From contig JANFNE010000059.1 in assembly GCA_024867545.1 (NCBI GenBank), forward strand, positions 62,001 through 126,000: a stretch of 64,000 bases of DNA, read 5' to 3'. Source of the DNA: Phytopythium helicoides (Eukaryota; Oomycota; Peronosporomycetes; Pythiales; Pythiaceae). Both the position numbers and the translations under genes were made by a program. Position 1 is the first letter of the stretch. Each line of letters starts with the position of its first letter. Shown here piece after piece: positions 30,099-39,946 of the stretch. Below the pieces are notes generated by a model, which had not been told where the DNA came from, searched no databases, and saw only the letters and a list, made by a program, of their open reading frames with translations.

Positions 30099-31301
30099 TC
30101 ACGTAGCCCAGCTTGCTGTCGATGAGAAGCTGGCGGTTGAGTATTTCGAATCCTTCTCTCGAGCAGCAATAACACCAGCAACGCTTAGGTCCCAGCCATT
30201 GAGCTGCATCGCACGCTGATCACAGATGATGCAAAATGGCAGCTTCTTGATCGAGGCCGGAGATCTCTTGGTTGTATCACCAGCAACAATAATATGCCGT
30301 GGGTTGAAACACGACGAGCATGCCTGCTTTCCGCACACCACACAGGGCTTCCCTGAGCTAAGAAATCCAGAAGCACGCTTTCCACACACCGTACAGGCAC
30401 TTGAACTAGCTGCTGCAGCAAAGCCAGCTGGAACACCGAATGGGAAGATGTCGCCAACAGAAGCTCTTGGAAACTGGAGCTGCTGTCCGAGCAGGAAAGT
30501 CCGCTTCTTTGTGGCGGCGAAACGTTTGACTCGAGTCGAAACTTCAAGAACAGCCTCGCTTGTTATGTGTGCGGCAACACCTGTCAAAAGTCGACCTTTG
30601 GGATCAATGCGGCCCATGATGTACACGTGCATCCGGTCTGGAGAAATTTGCCGATACAGGTACGTGAAGTGTCGCGATGCGCGAATGGCTTGTGGCAACG
30701 GAGGTGCGCTTTCGACGTCAACCGAGTGGAAAAACATGTAGCCGATTCGCTCACCCGTCGAGTTGGTGGTCGTTCCGCTTGCCACCGCCATCACAAAGTC
30801 GCGGGGCTTCATTACGCTGTCGAGGGTCGAGGACAGGGAGTTGACTGTATCCCATGCGATGCGAACCATCTTGTCAGGGGACTCGGGCGTCGGCTCCACG
30901 ATGGAGCTCAGCAAGGCAGAACCAATAGCCGAGGACCCGTACATGTAGTCCTTGAACACGGCGGTCAGGTCGCATGAGGCGTGCACGCCGCCCAGCATGA
31001 TGTCTTCGATAGTTCCCTCCATCTCGCCCACCACGAGCACCGTATGTACCTTGTTTGAGTCGGATGCACGGGGAGACACGCTTCGCTTGCGGTAGGCGCT
31101 CAGTCCATCTCGTTTCGTCACGGGCTTCCACAGTTGCTCAGAAACTGTAGAGCGGTCCTGCAGCAGGAACTGCTCGTACTCAGCCAGCGACTCGCTCAGC
31201 AGCTCGTTGACCTTGTTGAGGATAGTCTGCTTCTCGTCGTCGGAGAGGAGCAGAGGGGGGAACGGACTCGACTGACAGGGACCTCGATGGGTGTCGGCCA
31301 T
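30099..31301 (-). CDS. A-type START-like/FYVE-like protein
   Basis: 400 aa from the ATG at 31301 (MADTHRGPCQSSPFPPLLLS). The open frame extends to 31559 but the upstream 86 codons have no counterpart in paralogues. KPRDFVMAVASG, GERIGYMFFHSVDV and HVYIMGRIDPKG are present; the linker is FPRASVGDIFPFGVPAGF. The finger is complete (CTVCGKRASG ... CVVCGKQACSSC ... PFCIICDQ). Tail S-F-S-S-T-A-S-W-A-T. Most similar to the gene at 26755. A shared upstream word (ctcccactccgca ... gcgaaattcag, about 31430-31475) recurs upstream of the genes at 34429 and 36016. Confidence 0.87.
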   Translation of the reverse strand: MADTHRGPCQSSPFPPLLLSDDEKQTILNKVNELLSESLAEYEQFLLQDRSTVSEQLWKPVTKRDGLSAYRKRSVSPRASDSNKVHTVLVVGEMEGTIEDIMLGGVHASCDLTAVFKDYMYGSSAIGSALLSSIVEPTPESPDKMVRIAWDTVNSLSSTLDSVMKPRDFVMAVASGTTTNSTGERIGYMFFHSVDVESAPPLPQAIRASRHFTYLYRQISPDRMHVYIMGRIDPKGRLLTGVAAHITSEAVLEVSTRVKRFAATKKRTFLLGQQLQFPRASVGDIFPFGVPAGFAAAASSSACTVCGKRASGFLSSGKPCVVCGKQACSSCFNPRHIIVAGDTTKRSPASIKKLPFCIICDQRAMQLNGWDLSVAGVIAAREKDSKYSTASFSSTASWAT

Positions 31302-31859
31302 GGTGGTCGCAGCGCTCTCCGATGTGAAGGTGGGGGCGTAAACGAAAGTGGAGAGAGATATCTCTTCCTCGCTCCACTCATCTGGGTCACTGTACAATGA
31401 CGATACCTGACAGCACGCAAGCAGATCATCTCCCACTCCGCACATCTTGACTTGAGCATGCATAGCGAAATTCAGTGTACTAGCTATCCTACGTGCCGAC
31501 TGCTCGACGCTTGGGACAAAGTGGTGGCCAGATTCCCTTATTGGCCTTGAGAAGTTCAATGCTCTCTACCAAACAGCGGTAACGTATCGTCGAGGATTGA
31601 CTCCCATTGCCATTTACGCGTTGGAAGATCTTGCCAAGCGGGGCTCTCGGCGCATCGCATCGCTTGTGACTTGGCTGCCTGCTTGGCTGCGAATGAAGCC
31701 CTGAGTCTAATTTCGGACACTAGCGGATGAAACATTGTCCAACAAAACCCCAGTTCTTGGGAAGATCGGCATCTCACCGAGGTCGTTGACCCAACTGCTG
31801 ACTGTTGACCACGTTCTGGGGTTCGAACATTTGCGGGAGCGACAACAGCCTCCGACACG
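31302..31859. other. 5' flank of A-type gene, no other gene
   Basis: Contains the upstream word shared with two other copies (31430-31475). No coding feature is supported. Confidence 0.45.
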
Positions 31860-32990
31860 CTGAGTTTCTAGCTGCTAAGCTGCATGGAGAACTGCTCGCA
31901 CTTTGAACAGAACAGATGCTCTTGGTCGAGGCCCGGTCGTATCTGCAGTGATAATACCATGCCGCAGCTTGAAGAACAGCTTGCACACTGGCTTGCCGCA
32001 CGCAACGCAGACTTTTCCGGAGGAAAGCAAGCCCGGAGCTCTCTTTCCGCACACCGTGCACTCTTCTGTACTCTGGACTGTGTCGAGCTCAGCTCGGATC
32101 CCAAAAAAACAGCTGAATTGGCCACATAACTTTGACCACCACGCTTCTGCTTGAATACCAACCTTCTCTTCTTTGTGGAGGCGAAGTTATTGGTGCGAAC
32201 AATGCTAACAAGGACACCCTCGACTGATACTCAGACGGCGACATCCGTTCGTAGTCACCCCCTCAAATCGACGCGTCCCACACTGTGCACGTGCATGAGG
32301 CTGGGTGGAGCTTGTCGGTGCAGGAATATGAAGTGCTTGCGCGAATGATTGCAGGCAACGGGGGTGTTCCTGCGATATTGATCGAGTGATCGAGCAAGTA
32401 CTTGATGCACTCGCCAGCAGCGCTAATGGTCGATCCAGTCACTGCTGCTGCCACGAAGTCGCGAGGCATAATACGCTATCAAGTGGCTAAGGTGGCGGCC
32501 CGAGCGCGTCCCACATGATACGTACCAACTTGTAAGGCGTCTTTGGCGTTGGCTCGATTGTTGAGCAGAGCAAAGCGGAACCAGCACTCGAGGAGCTGAA
32601 CATGGTATTGCTCGAAGGCTAGGCAAAGCGTGTACACTCCTGTGTATTGCGTTCTCAATGGCCCCTTCCATCTCGCCAACCCTGAGCTGTATGTGAACCT
32701 TGGTCGAGTCGGACGTATGAGGAGAAACATGCCGCTTGCGGTTTGCTGTTATTCCATCTCGCTTCGTCACAACTTCCCACGGCAGCTCAGACACTTGCAG
32801 CAGATATTTATCGTATTCGGCTAGGGATTTGTTGCTCATCAATCTTGTGGAGGGTGATTTGCTTCTCGTCGAAAGAGAGACGAAGAGGAAGGAATCGACT
32901 TTCAACGAAGAAGCTACTGTCTGGTCTGTTGAACACTGGTGTCGTCGACTACGGGGTTGTCTCCGGAGCGTGCCTTCTCCATCACGTATG
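31860..32990 (-). pseudogene. A-type START-like/FYVE-like pseudogene
   Basis: Minus-strand fragments keep family order across several frames: NKSLAEYDKYLL, VVTKRDGITANRKRHVSPHT, LRVGEMEGAIEN, then MPRDFVAAAVTGSTISAAGE (about 32469), SINIAGTPPLPAII, and a worn finger near 31900-32100 (C-A-E-R-E ... FCSKCEQFSMQL). Frameshifts and deletions are frequent and the segment after DFVAAA is compressed. An intermediate stage of decay. Confidence 0.8.
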
Positions 32991-33218
32991 GGTACCCAAT
33001 GATTGATGGAAATGATCGGAGGAGCTTTGGCCAAACTTTGTACACCTAGGTACAGTATCCACGTACTGTCCATGATGGCCGATCTTGCGGCCAAACGGAC
33101 AGGACCGACTACAACACACGTCTCCTTTCTCTATTCGCGCTGCAAACGATTGATTCCATTCAGCTGGAAGCGAGGGAGCACCCCGAGATGCGTCGTCGCC
33201 GATCTCAAGTACAGTGCA

Positions 33219-34638
33219 CACCATCAATTTGACCCACTTGCTGTCGACGAGGAGCTGAGGTCCGTTCGTTTCCGCCACTGCGATTGCAATGCGACAGCCT
33301 CCGCTACACTCAAGTCCCAGCCGCTCAGCTGCATCGCGTGCTGCTCACACATAGAGCAGAACGGCAGCTTCTTGATTGAGGCCTGGGTCTCTTTGGTTTT
33401 ACCGGAGGCAACGATAACATGCTGAGACTGGACGCACGACGAGCATGCAGGTTTCCCACAGACCACGCAGGCCTTCCCGGTGGTGAGCAAGCAGGACGAG
33501 GACTTCTTTCCGCACACGGCGCACTCGCCTTTGTTTGTTGCAGCAGCAAATTCGGCTGGAATTGTAAACGGAGATGTGTCGTCTCCGACATGATGCTTAA
33601 AATGAGGCTGCATAGTGAGCAGGAACGTCCGCTTCTTCATCGTAGAGAAGTTGTTGACGCGGGCTATGGTTTCGATGACCCCGTCAGTCGACAGACGCGC
33701 AACGACACCCGTCGGGATTCGGCCTTTCGGATCCACACGTCCCATGACGTACGTGTGCATCCGGTTGGGAGAGATTTGCCGATATAGGAACGTGAAGTGT
33801 CTAGTTGCTCGAATCGTGCGAGGCAATGGGGGTGCGCTTGCGACGTCAACGGAGTGGTCGAACCTATAGCCGATTCGCTCACCCGTCGAGTTCGCGATTA
33901 TACCAGTCGCCATCGCTATCACAAAGTCGCGGGACTTCACTACGCTGTCGATTGCTGCCGAGAGGGAGCCAAGCGAGTCCCACAGGATACGGACCGTCCT
34001 GTCAGGAGCCTCGGGCGTCGGCTCGATGATGGAGCTGAGAAGCGCAGAGTTACTAGTCGAGGACTTGTACAAATAGTGCTCGAACGCAGCTGTGAGGTCC
34101 GCAGAGGCATTCACGCTCCCCAGCATCACATCCTCGATATTCCCCTCCATCTCGCCAACCACAAGAACCGTGTAAACCTTCGTCGAGTCGGACGCGCGAG
34201 GAACCACTTGGCGTTTACGATAAGCGCTCAATCCATCTCGTTTCGTCACGGGCTTCCACTGGATCTCCGAGACGGTAGCGCGATCTTGAGACAGGAACTG
34301 CTCGTACTCGGCCAGCGACTCACTCAGGAGCTCGTCGATCTTGTGTAGGATGGTCAGCTTCTCGTCGTTCGAGAGACGCAGAGGAGGGAACGGACTCGAG
34401 TTGCCGGTGTTTGGAGAGCCGTCGGCCATCCTTTAGCGCTCGCGCGGGATCCGAAATGCGAATCCGTGGGGAGGCTCAAACGCGAAGCGCGACTACAGAA
34501 GCATGTGTTAGAGGGCGTGTTTATGCCGTGCTTTAGTTTCAGCAACGATGCAGTTCTCACGCAAGCGGATCAACTCCCACTCCGCAGATCATTCGACCTG
34601 TGCCAAACGGGAAGAGACACTGGCATCCAGCGAAATTC
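33219..34638. repeat. 1.6-kb tandem duplication unit, copy A
   Basis: Covers a whole A-type gene plus about 200 bp of promoter; homologous to 34806-36206 (offset 1,587 bp in the coding part, with a short indel upstream). Confidence 0.85.
33224..34429 (-). CDS. A-type START-like/FYVE-like protein, tandem twin 1
   Basis: 401 aa, start at 34429 (MADGSPNTGNSSPFPPLRLS). KSRDFVIAMATG, GERIGYRFDHSVDV (Asp replaces the aromatic residue of F/Y-H-S-V-D) and HTYVMGRVDPKG are present; the linker is M-Q-P-H-F-K-H-H-V-G-D-D-T-S-P-F. The finger is CAVC-x14-CVVCGKPACSSC ... PFCSMC, with an additional Cys in the first loop (S-S-S-C-L-L). Tail S-S-S-T-A-S-G-S-N. It is one of two copies of a 1,587-bp tandem unit. 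Confidence 0.87.
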   Translation of the reverse strand: MADGSPNTGNSSPFPPLRLSNDEKLTILHKIDELLSESLAEYEQFLSQDRATVSEIQWKPVTKRDGLSAYRKRQVVPRASDSTKVYTVLVVGEMEGNIEDVMLGSVNASADLTAAFEHYLYKSSTSNSALLSSIIEPTPEAPDRTVRILWDSLGSLSAAIDSVVKSRDFVIAMATGIIANSTGERIGYRFDHSVDVASAPPLPRTIRATRHFTFLYRQISPNRMHTYVMGRVDPKGRIPTGVVARLSTDGVIETIARVNNFSTMKKRTFLLTMQPHFKHHVGDDTSPFTIPAEFAAATNKGECAVCGKKSSSCLLTTGKACVVCGKPACSSCVQSQHVIVASGKTKETQASIKKLPFCSMCEQHAMQLSGWDLSVAEAVALQSQWRKRTDLSSSSTASGSN

Positions 34639-34805
34639 AGCCACATGGGTGGTGATTACAGTCGACAACTCTGAATGCGTACGTCAACGCAAGAAGTCCA
34701 TGCAATTTCTTTTTCGCTATCGTCATTCACGCCATGCTCTCTCTTTAGTTCGGGTTAGCCAAGCTGACCTTGTCGTGGATGGGGTGAATTTCCTTCCCTA
34801 CAATA

Positions 34806-36206
34806 CACCATTAAATTGACCCACTTGCTGTCGACGAGGAGCTGAGGTCCGTTCGTTTCCGCCACTGCGATTGCAATGCGACAGCCTCCGCTACACTCAA
34901 GTCCCAGCCGCTCAGCTGCATCGCGTGCTGCTCACACATAGAGCAGAACGGCAGCTTCTTGATTGAGGCCCGGGTCTCTTTGGTTTTACCGGAGGCAACG
35001 ATAACATGCTGAGATTGGACGCACGACGAGCATGCAGGTTTCCCACAGACCACGCAGGCCTTCCCGGAGGCGTTCAAGATCGATGAGGACTTCTTTCCGC
35101 ACACGGCGCACTCGCCTTTGTTTGTTGCAGCAGCAAATTCGGCTGGAATTGTAAACGGAGAGATACCACCACTGGCAGAGCTCTGAAAGTGAGGCTGCAT
35201 TGTGAGCAGGAACGTCCGCTTCTTCATCGCAGCGAAGTTGTTGACGCGGGCTATGGTTTCGATGACGCCTTCAGTCGACAGGCGTATTGCGACGCCCGTC
35301 GGGATTCGGCCCTTCGGATCCACACGTCCCATGACGTGCATGTGCATCCGGTTGGGAGAGACTTGGCGATACAGATACGTGAAGTGTCTAGTTGCTCGAA
35401 TCGTACGAGGCAACGGAGGTGCGCTTGCGACGTCAACGGAGTGATAGAATCTGTAGCCGATCCGCTCACCCGTCGAATTCGTGACTATGCCAGTCGCCAT
35501 TGCCATCACAAAGTCGCGGGACTTCACTACGCTGTCGATTGCTGCCGAGAGGGAGCCAAGCGAGTCCCACAGGATACGGACCATTCTGTCAGGAGCCTCG
35601 GGCGTCGGCTCGATGATGGAGCTGAGAAGCGCAGAGTTACTAGTCGAGGACTTGTACAAATAGTGCTCGAACGCAGCTGTGAGGTCCGCAGAGGCATTCA
35701 CGCTCCCCAGCATCACATCCTCGATATTCCCCTCCATCTCGCCAACCACAAGAACCGTGTAAACCTTCGTCGAGTCGGACGCGCGAGGAACCACTTGGCG
35801 TTTACGATAAGCGCTCAATCCATCTCGTTTCGTCACGGGCTTCCACTGGATCTCCGAGACGGTAGCGCGATCTTGAGACAGGAACTGCTCGTACTCGGCC
35901 AGCGACTCACTCAGGAGCTCGTCGATCTTGTGTAGGATGGTCAGCTTCTCGTCGTCCAAGAGACGCAGAGGAGGGAACGGACTCGAGTTGCCGGTGTTTG
36001 GAGAGCCGTCGGCCATCCTTTAGCCCTCGCGCGGGATCCGAAATGCGAAAGTGTGGCGCGACTACAGAAGCATGTGTTAGAGGGCGTGTTGTGCCGTGCT
36101 TGAATTGCAGTGACGGTGCAGTTCTCGCGCAAGCGGACCGACTCCCACTCCGCAGATCGTTCGTCTTGTGCCAAGCGGGAGGAGACACTGGCATCCAGCG
36201 AAATTC
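34806..36206. repeat. 1.6-kb tandem duplication unit, copy B
   Basis: Partner of 33219-34638. The 5' 200 codons and both promoters are nearly identical; differences concentrate in the linker and the first zinc loop. Confidence 0.85.
34811..36016 (-). CDS. A-type START-like/FYVE-like protein, tandem twin 2
   Basis: 401 aa, start at 36016. Nearly identical to the twin at 33224 through about residue 180 (R-L-L-D versus R-L-S-N near the start), then diverging: GERIGYRFYHSVDV, HMHVMGRVDPKG, linker M-Q-P-H-F-Q-S-S-A-S-G-G-I-S-P-F, first zinc loop G-K-K-S-S-S-I-L-N-A-S-G-K-A. All eight cysteines are present. Tail S-S-S-T-A-S-G-S-I. The promoter retains the motif TTCGCATTTCGGATCC (minus strand, about 36030-36050). 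Confidence 0.87.
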   Translation of the reverse strand: MADGSPNTGNSSPFPPLRLLDDEKLTILHKIDELLSESLAEYEQFLSQDRATVSEIQWKPVTKRDGLSAYRKRQVVPRASDSTKVYTVLVVGEMEGNIEDVMLGSVNASADLTAAFEHYLYKSSTSNSALLSSIIEPTPEAPDRMVRILWDSLGSLSAAIDSVVKSRDFVMAMATGIVTNSTGERIGYRFYHSVDVASAPPLPRTIRATRHFTYLYRQVSPNRMHMHVMGRVDPKGRIPTGVAIRLSTEGVIETIARVNNFAAMKKRTFLLTMQPHFQSSASGGISPFTIPAEFAAATNKGECAVCGKKSSSILNASGKACVVCGKPACSSCVQSQHVIVASGKTKETRASIKKLPFCSMCEQHAMQLSGWDLSVAEAVALQSQWRKRTDLSSSSTASGSI

Positions 36207-36476
36207 GTGGACGATGACTACGGTCGACGGATCGGAACGTACGCGTGAACTCAGAGCATGGGATCGTGACTCCTCCGGCGTCTGTCGATATGACTCAAAT
36301 GCAGCATGGGAAAGTCTCCATTCGGCCTGGATTTGATCGCCATGACGAGGATGAGTGACTGCTATAGGTTTATTTCGCTACGCGTGACTCCATCATACAC
36401 TCCTCGAACGCTTACTCTGTGGTACGGCGGCCAATTTATCTGCCGTGGGTGGACTACTTCTCCATTTCCTGGTGAT
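36017..36476. other. Promoter region of twin 2 and spacer
   Basis: The first 190 bp belong to the duplicated unit; the remainder shows no gene. Confidence 0.45.
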
Positions 36477-37814
36477 CTAGGTGCTGAGATTGGAGATTGT
36501 TCCCGTCCTTCCTCGTTGCAGCCTTGCCCTCGGTTGATTGCTTGCGAGAGACCCCGTGGTGGTGCCTTCGTCGGCTGTGTCGGATGGCGCAACGTGATTC
36601 ATCCCCGCGTCACTTGAGGCGATTTCCCAAGCGTTCAGATGCTGCGCAGTTGCGAGGCAGTGCATGCACAGTATTACCTTGCGGAGCGAGAACTCGGCGC
36701 CGTCTCGTCCACCGTTGCTATGGCTGCTGCTGCTCTTGCTGCTATGGCTCATGTCGAAGCCATTGTCGCTAGAGTAGATGACCTTCTTGGAGCGCCCACA
36801 CGAACGACTCGAGCATATACGACGGCTGCACGCGGAGCACGTTCTGCTAAGTGCTGACATGACGCCCGTGATGGACTTGGAACACACGCCACACAAATTG
36901 CCCACAGGTGGAGGAACCATGCCCGGAGTTCCTGCGCTTGTCGCATGATATCGCCGCCACCACGTTCGCTTCTTGATGTCGGAGAAAGCCTTTGTGCGGA
37001 GGATGATGTCGGCGAGGCCGTCCGCGGACGCGCGGGTGGTGATTCCCGTCGGGACGTCGCCCTTGGGGTCGACTCGACCCGTGCAGTAGACGTCGACCTT
37101 GTCTGGCGTCGACTGTCGGTAGAGGAAGGCGAAGAACTTGGTCGCGCGGATGAAGCCGAACTCTTTCAGCTCCGGTGCGCCGGCCACGTCGACCGAGTGC
37201 AGCAGGTGATACGCGATGCGTTCTCCCATCGAGTTGATGGTAGAGCCCGTCGCCTCGGCCGTGACAAAGTCGCGCGTGCGAAAGACTTTGTTGAGCGGGT
37301 AGAGCGCTCCGTGCGCGTCCCACTTGATGGCCACTGTGCGGTCTGGAGACTTGCGCGACGGCCCCACGATACTCGCGAGCGTCGCGGCACCGCTGGCTGA
37401 GCCCTTGAAGATGTACTTGGAGTACGCTGCCGCTGCGGTCATCGACGGGTTCACGAACCCGAGAAGGAAGTCGTCGACGCTGCCGAGGACGCTACCAAGG
37501 GCCAGGATCGTGTGGACCTTGGAAGACTCGCTGGCGCGGGGCGTGGTTCGGCGTTTGCGGTAGACAGAGATGCCATCGCGCGTCTTGACGGGCTTCCACA
37601 GTCGCTCAGGTACCACCCCGCGGTCCTCGGTCAGATGTGCCTCGTACTGAGCCAGCGCGTCCTGAAGCAGAAGGTCCACCGCGGAGATCATAACGTGCTT
37701 GTCATCCACCGAGAGCGCCACATCCGGGAACGGGTTGGCGGGCACGTCCGTCCGCATGGGCACGGGCTCCTCGGTTCGGACCGCGTGCTCTGCCTTGCGG
37801 GTCTGGGTGCTCAT
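36477..37814 (-). CDS. Divergent A-type START-like/FYVE-like protein with extended finger
   Basis: 445 aa from the ATG at 37814 (M-S-T-Q-T-R-K); the frame is open to 37934 and an internal Met at 37758 is possible. N-P-F-P-D-V-A-L-S-V-D-D-K replaces the usual SPFPPL block. FRTRDFVTAEATG, GERIAYHLLHSVDV and DVYCTGRVDPKG follow. The finger is unusual: CGVC ... CSACSRRICSSRSC inserts two residues in the third pair, and a Ser/His-rich insert of about 30 residues precedes the last pair (LCMHC). The C-terminal tail is Thr/Ser/Arg-rich without S-S-T-A-S. It is the last minus-strand A-type copy. Confidence 0.82.
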   Translation of the reverse strand: MSTQTRKAEHAVRTEEPVPMRTDVPANPFPDVALSVDDKHVMISAVDLLLQDALAQYEAHLTEDRGVVPERLWKPVKTRDGISVYRKRRTTPRASESSKVHTILALGSVLGSVDDFLLGFVNPSMTAAAAYSKYIFKGSASGAATLASIVGPSRKSPDRTVAIKWDAHGALYPLNKVFRTRDFVTAEATGSTINSMGERIAYHLLHSVDVAGAPELKEFGFIRATKFFAFLYRQSTPDKVDVYCTGRVDPKGDVPTGITTRASADGLADIILRTKAFSDIKKRTWWRRYHATSAGTPGMVPPPVGNLCGVCSKSITGVMSALSRTCSACSRRICSSRSCGRSKKVIYSSDNGFDMSHSSKSSSSHSNGGRDGAEFSLRKVILCMHCLATAQHLNAWEIASSDAGMNHVAPSDTADEGTTTGSLASNQPRARLQRGRTGTISNLST

Positions 37815-38380
37815 GGGCAGGCCGAGAAAACGCGGCTCCGTCCTCGCGCCGCAGTACGTAGGCAGCTGGCGAGGTGGGGGAGAGGTTAGCAATGAACGAG
37901 TGCACAGCCATGCACAGCGGCTGTCAGAAGGCATTTGCAGTCGCTACAGTACATGTGTACAGGTTCGATCGGTGTTCAATCACATTGGCAGCAAGTATTT
38001 CATGCAGCCAGCACGCCACTGGGGCCGAGTTGTACGGTTCTGCGCCATGCACCGGCCAAAGGGAGACCGTCGGTGGTCATCAACAGGCCCACGACGACAA
38101 GAGACCGAGCGCGCGGTCTTCCTTTTACAAACTTTGCACACGACTGGGGGACAATTCAATCGATGTAAACGCTCGTTGGCTGCCTGCTCGCCACGTCGGA
38201 TCGAGGGCCAAACGAGCAATGGCAGCAAGTGCCATGCATGCATGACAAGCGACCGCAGGACGAGGCAAGCGATGTCTACGGAACCGAAAGTATGGGACAT
38301 GGAACCAAAGTAGTGGGACAATATAGTATACGTGTTTCGGTACACTGTACCTATATACTGTACCTATATCGTGGCACCTA
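37815..38380. other. Intergenic with short tandem repeat
   Basis: Contains the 5' flank of the gene at 36477 and the 3' flank of the beta-propeller gene. A 13-bp unit (ctgtacctatata) is tandemly repeated near 38343-38370. Confidence 0.45.
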
Positions 38381-39946
38381 TTAGCAGTAGCCGCCGCTGT
38401 AGCCATCGCAGCTTGCCATGCGCGCAGGGCCGACACGCACCGCCACGCTCTTCAGCGCGCTGAGCCTCGTGGGCCGCGGGCCCTTGAAGACGTCGCTCTC
38501 CTTACAGGACGGCGCCTCCATAAAGAAGAGCTTGTGCTCGCCCGAGAGCGGGTCGGTGGCCAGTTGGCACGCGAAGACGCCTCCACGGATGCCGTTGCGG
38601 CCAAAGCCCAGCATGTTGACGACTGCTCCGCCTTCCCGGACGCGCAGGAGCCCTCCGCTGGTCTCGTACAGACCGACCTGCGGCACGCTGGCCCACACGC
38701 AGCCCTCGGCGTCGAGGCAGATGCCGTCGATGGGCACGCCCACGCGAGCCCACACACGGCGGTTCGTGAGCCGGCCGTCCTCGACGCGGATCGTAAAGGC
38801 CGTCAGCACGCCTTCGAACGTCTCGGCCACGATCAGCGTCGTGCCGTCGGGAGTGATGACCGCGCCGTTCGGGAACATGAGCCCCCTCGCCTCGACGCGC
38901 ACGCTGCGGTCTTCCGGGTCGACGCTCACGACCGTCGTCGTGCAGCTCGCCCCCATGTCCTCGACGGCAAAGCCAAAGTTGCCGAGGTACACGCGTCCGT
39001 TGGCCGCGACCACCATGTCGTTCGCGCGCACCTGGGTCACGGCCGACACGTCCGCGTACTGCGTCGTGTGCTTCGTCTCTCGGTCGTGGACCAGGACGGC
39101 GCGCTTGTTCATCGACACGATCAGCATCCGTCCGTCTGGGAGCCACCCGAGACCCGACAGAAAGTCGCTCTCGTCTTCGTACACCGTCTCGCGCACCCCG
39201 GTGCTCAAGTCCACGCGGACGACTTGCCGTCCGTACATGTCGGAAAAGTAGAGCGCGTTCTCGCTCGCTCGGAAGCGAGGCGACTCGCCGTACACGAGAC
39301 CATCGAGGACGAGCGCCGCCTTTGCCTTTGGGTTTGAGCCGCTGCGCTGTCGCTGGGTCCCTGTGGATTCTCCTTCGCTCCTGTTGCTGCTGCTGCTATT
39401 TCTACTGCTTGCAGCTGCGCTCCTGCTCTGCCCAGCCGCGTCGTCCCAGCGCTTGGGAAACACGTTGAAGCGCCGAGAGAACCAGTGGCCGAGATACCGG
39501 AACGGGAACACGGTCGTGCGCAGACTCGGCAGCTTCTTCTCGAAAAGCGGGCCAACGTCTGTGGCCGAAATGACGCGAAGCCTCCCAGACTGCGTCATGT
39601 GGCTCGACTCAAGGTCGGCCACCGTCAGCGGTCCAGCGCTTGCTGTCCCATCCGCCAGCTCCGTCGTCTCGTGGGATGTCTCGGTGGGTTTATCGCCGGC
39701 TGCGTTGTGCTCAGTGGAGGGAGATGACGGCGTCACAGCGAGCGTGAGCTGTGTGGGGTCGATGACAACGGGCATGGTGGCGAGGTCGGTCTGCTTGGCG
39801 GCTGGCGGATTGGAATGTGAGCGCGTCGGACCCGACGCCTCGACTCCAGAATGCTCCGAGGCGAGACGGTAGATGGACCTGAGCAGCTCCCTTGACGAGG
39901 ATGAAGGAAGGAGGGCGTCGAGTCGTTGCGACAATCGCGATGCCAT
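38381..39946 (-). CDS. SMP-30/strictosidine-synthase-like beta-propeller protein
   Basis: 521 aa. Residues about 205-510 form a six-bladed propeller of the SMP-30/gluconolactonase/APMAP family, known as metal-dependent lactonases or esterases. Candidate metal ligands match the family: Glu in VYGESPRF, Asn in MFPNGAVITPDG and Asp in PIDGICLDAEG; RANDMVVAANGRVYLGNFGF is the conserved central blade. The first 200 residues are Ser/Thr-rich and low in complexity, with a short hydrophobic or amphipathic stretch (TVFPFRYLGHWFSRRFNV) before the propeller. The protein ends G-Y-S-G-G-Y-C, as does its paralogue at 51695. The substrate is unknown. Confidence 0.85.
   Translation of the reverse strand: MASRLSQRLDALLPSSSSRELLRSIYRLASEHSGVEASGPTRSHSNPPAAKQTDLATMPVVIDPTQLTLAVTPSSPSTEHNAAGDKPTETSHETTELADGTASAGPLTVADLESSHMTQSGRLRVISATDVGPLFEKKLPSLRTTVFPFRYLGHWFSRRFNVFPKRWDDAAGQSRSAAASSRNSSSSNRSEGESTGTQRQRSGSNPKAKAALVLDGLVYGESPRFRASENALYFSDMYGRQVVRVDLSTGVRETVYEDESDFLSGLGWLPDGRMLIVSMNKRAVLVHDRETKHTTQYADVSAVTQVRANDMVVAANGRVYLGNFGFAVEDMGASCTTTVVSVDPEDRSVRVEARGLMFPNGAVITPDGTTLIVAETFEGVLTAFTIRVEDGRLTNRRVWARVGVPIDGICLDAEGCVWASVPQVGLYETSGGLLRVREGGAVVNMLGFGRNGIRGGVFACQLATDPLSGEHKLFFMEAPSCKESDVFKGPRPTRLSALKSVAVRVGPARMASCDGYSGGYC

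Noticed and set aside
38418..39337. Two plus-strand frames of about 270 codons opposite the propeller gene
   Set aside because: Antisense of the conserved SMP-30-like gene; composition is the mirror of the coding strand.
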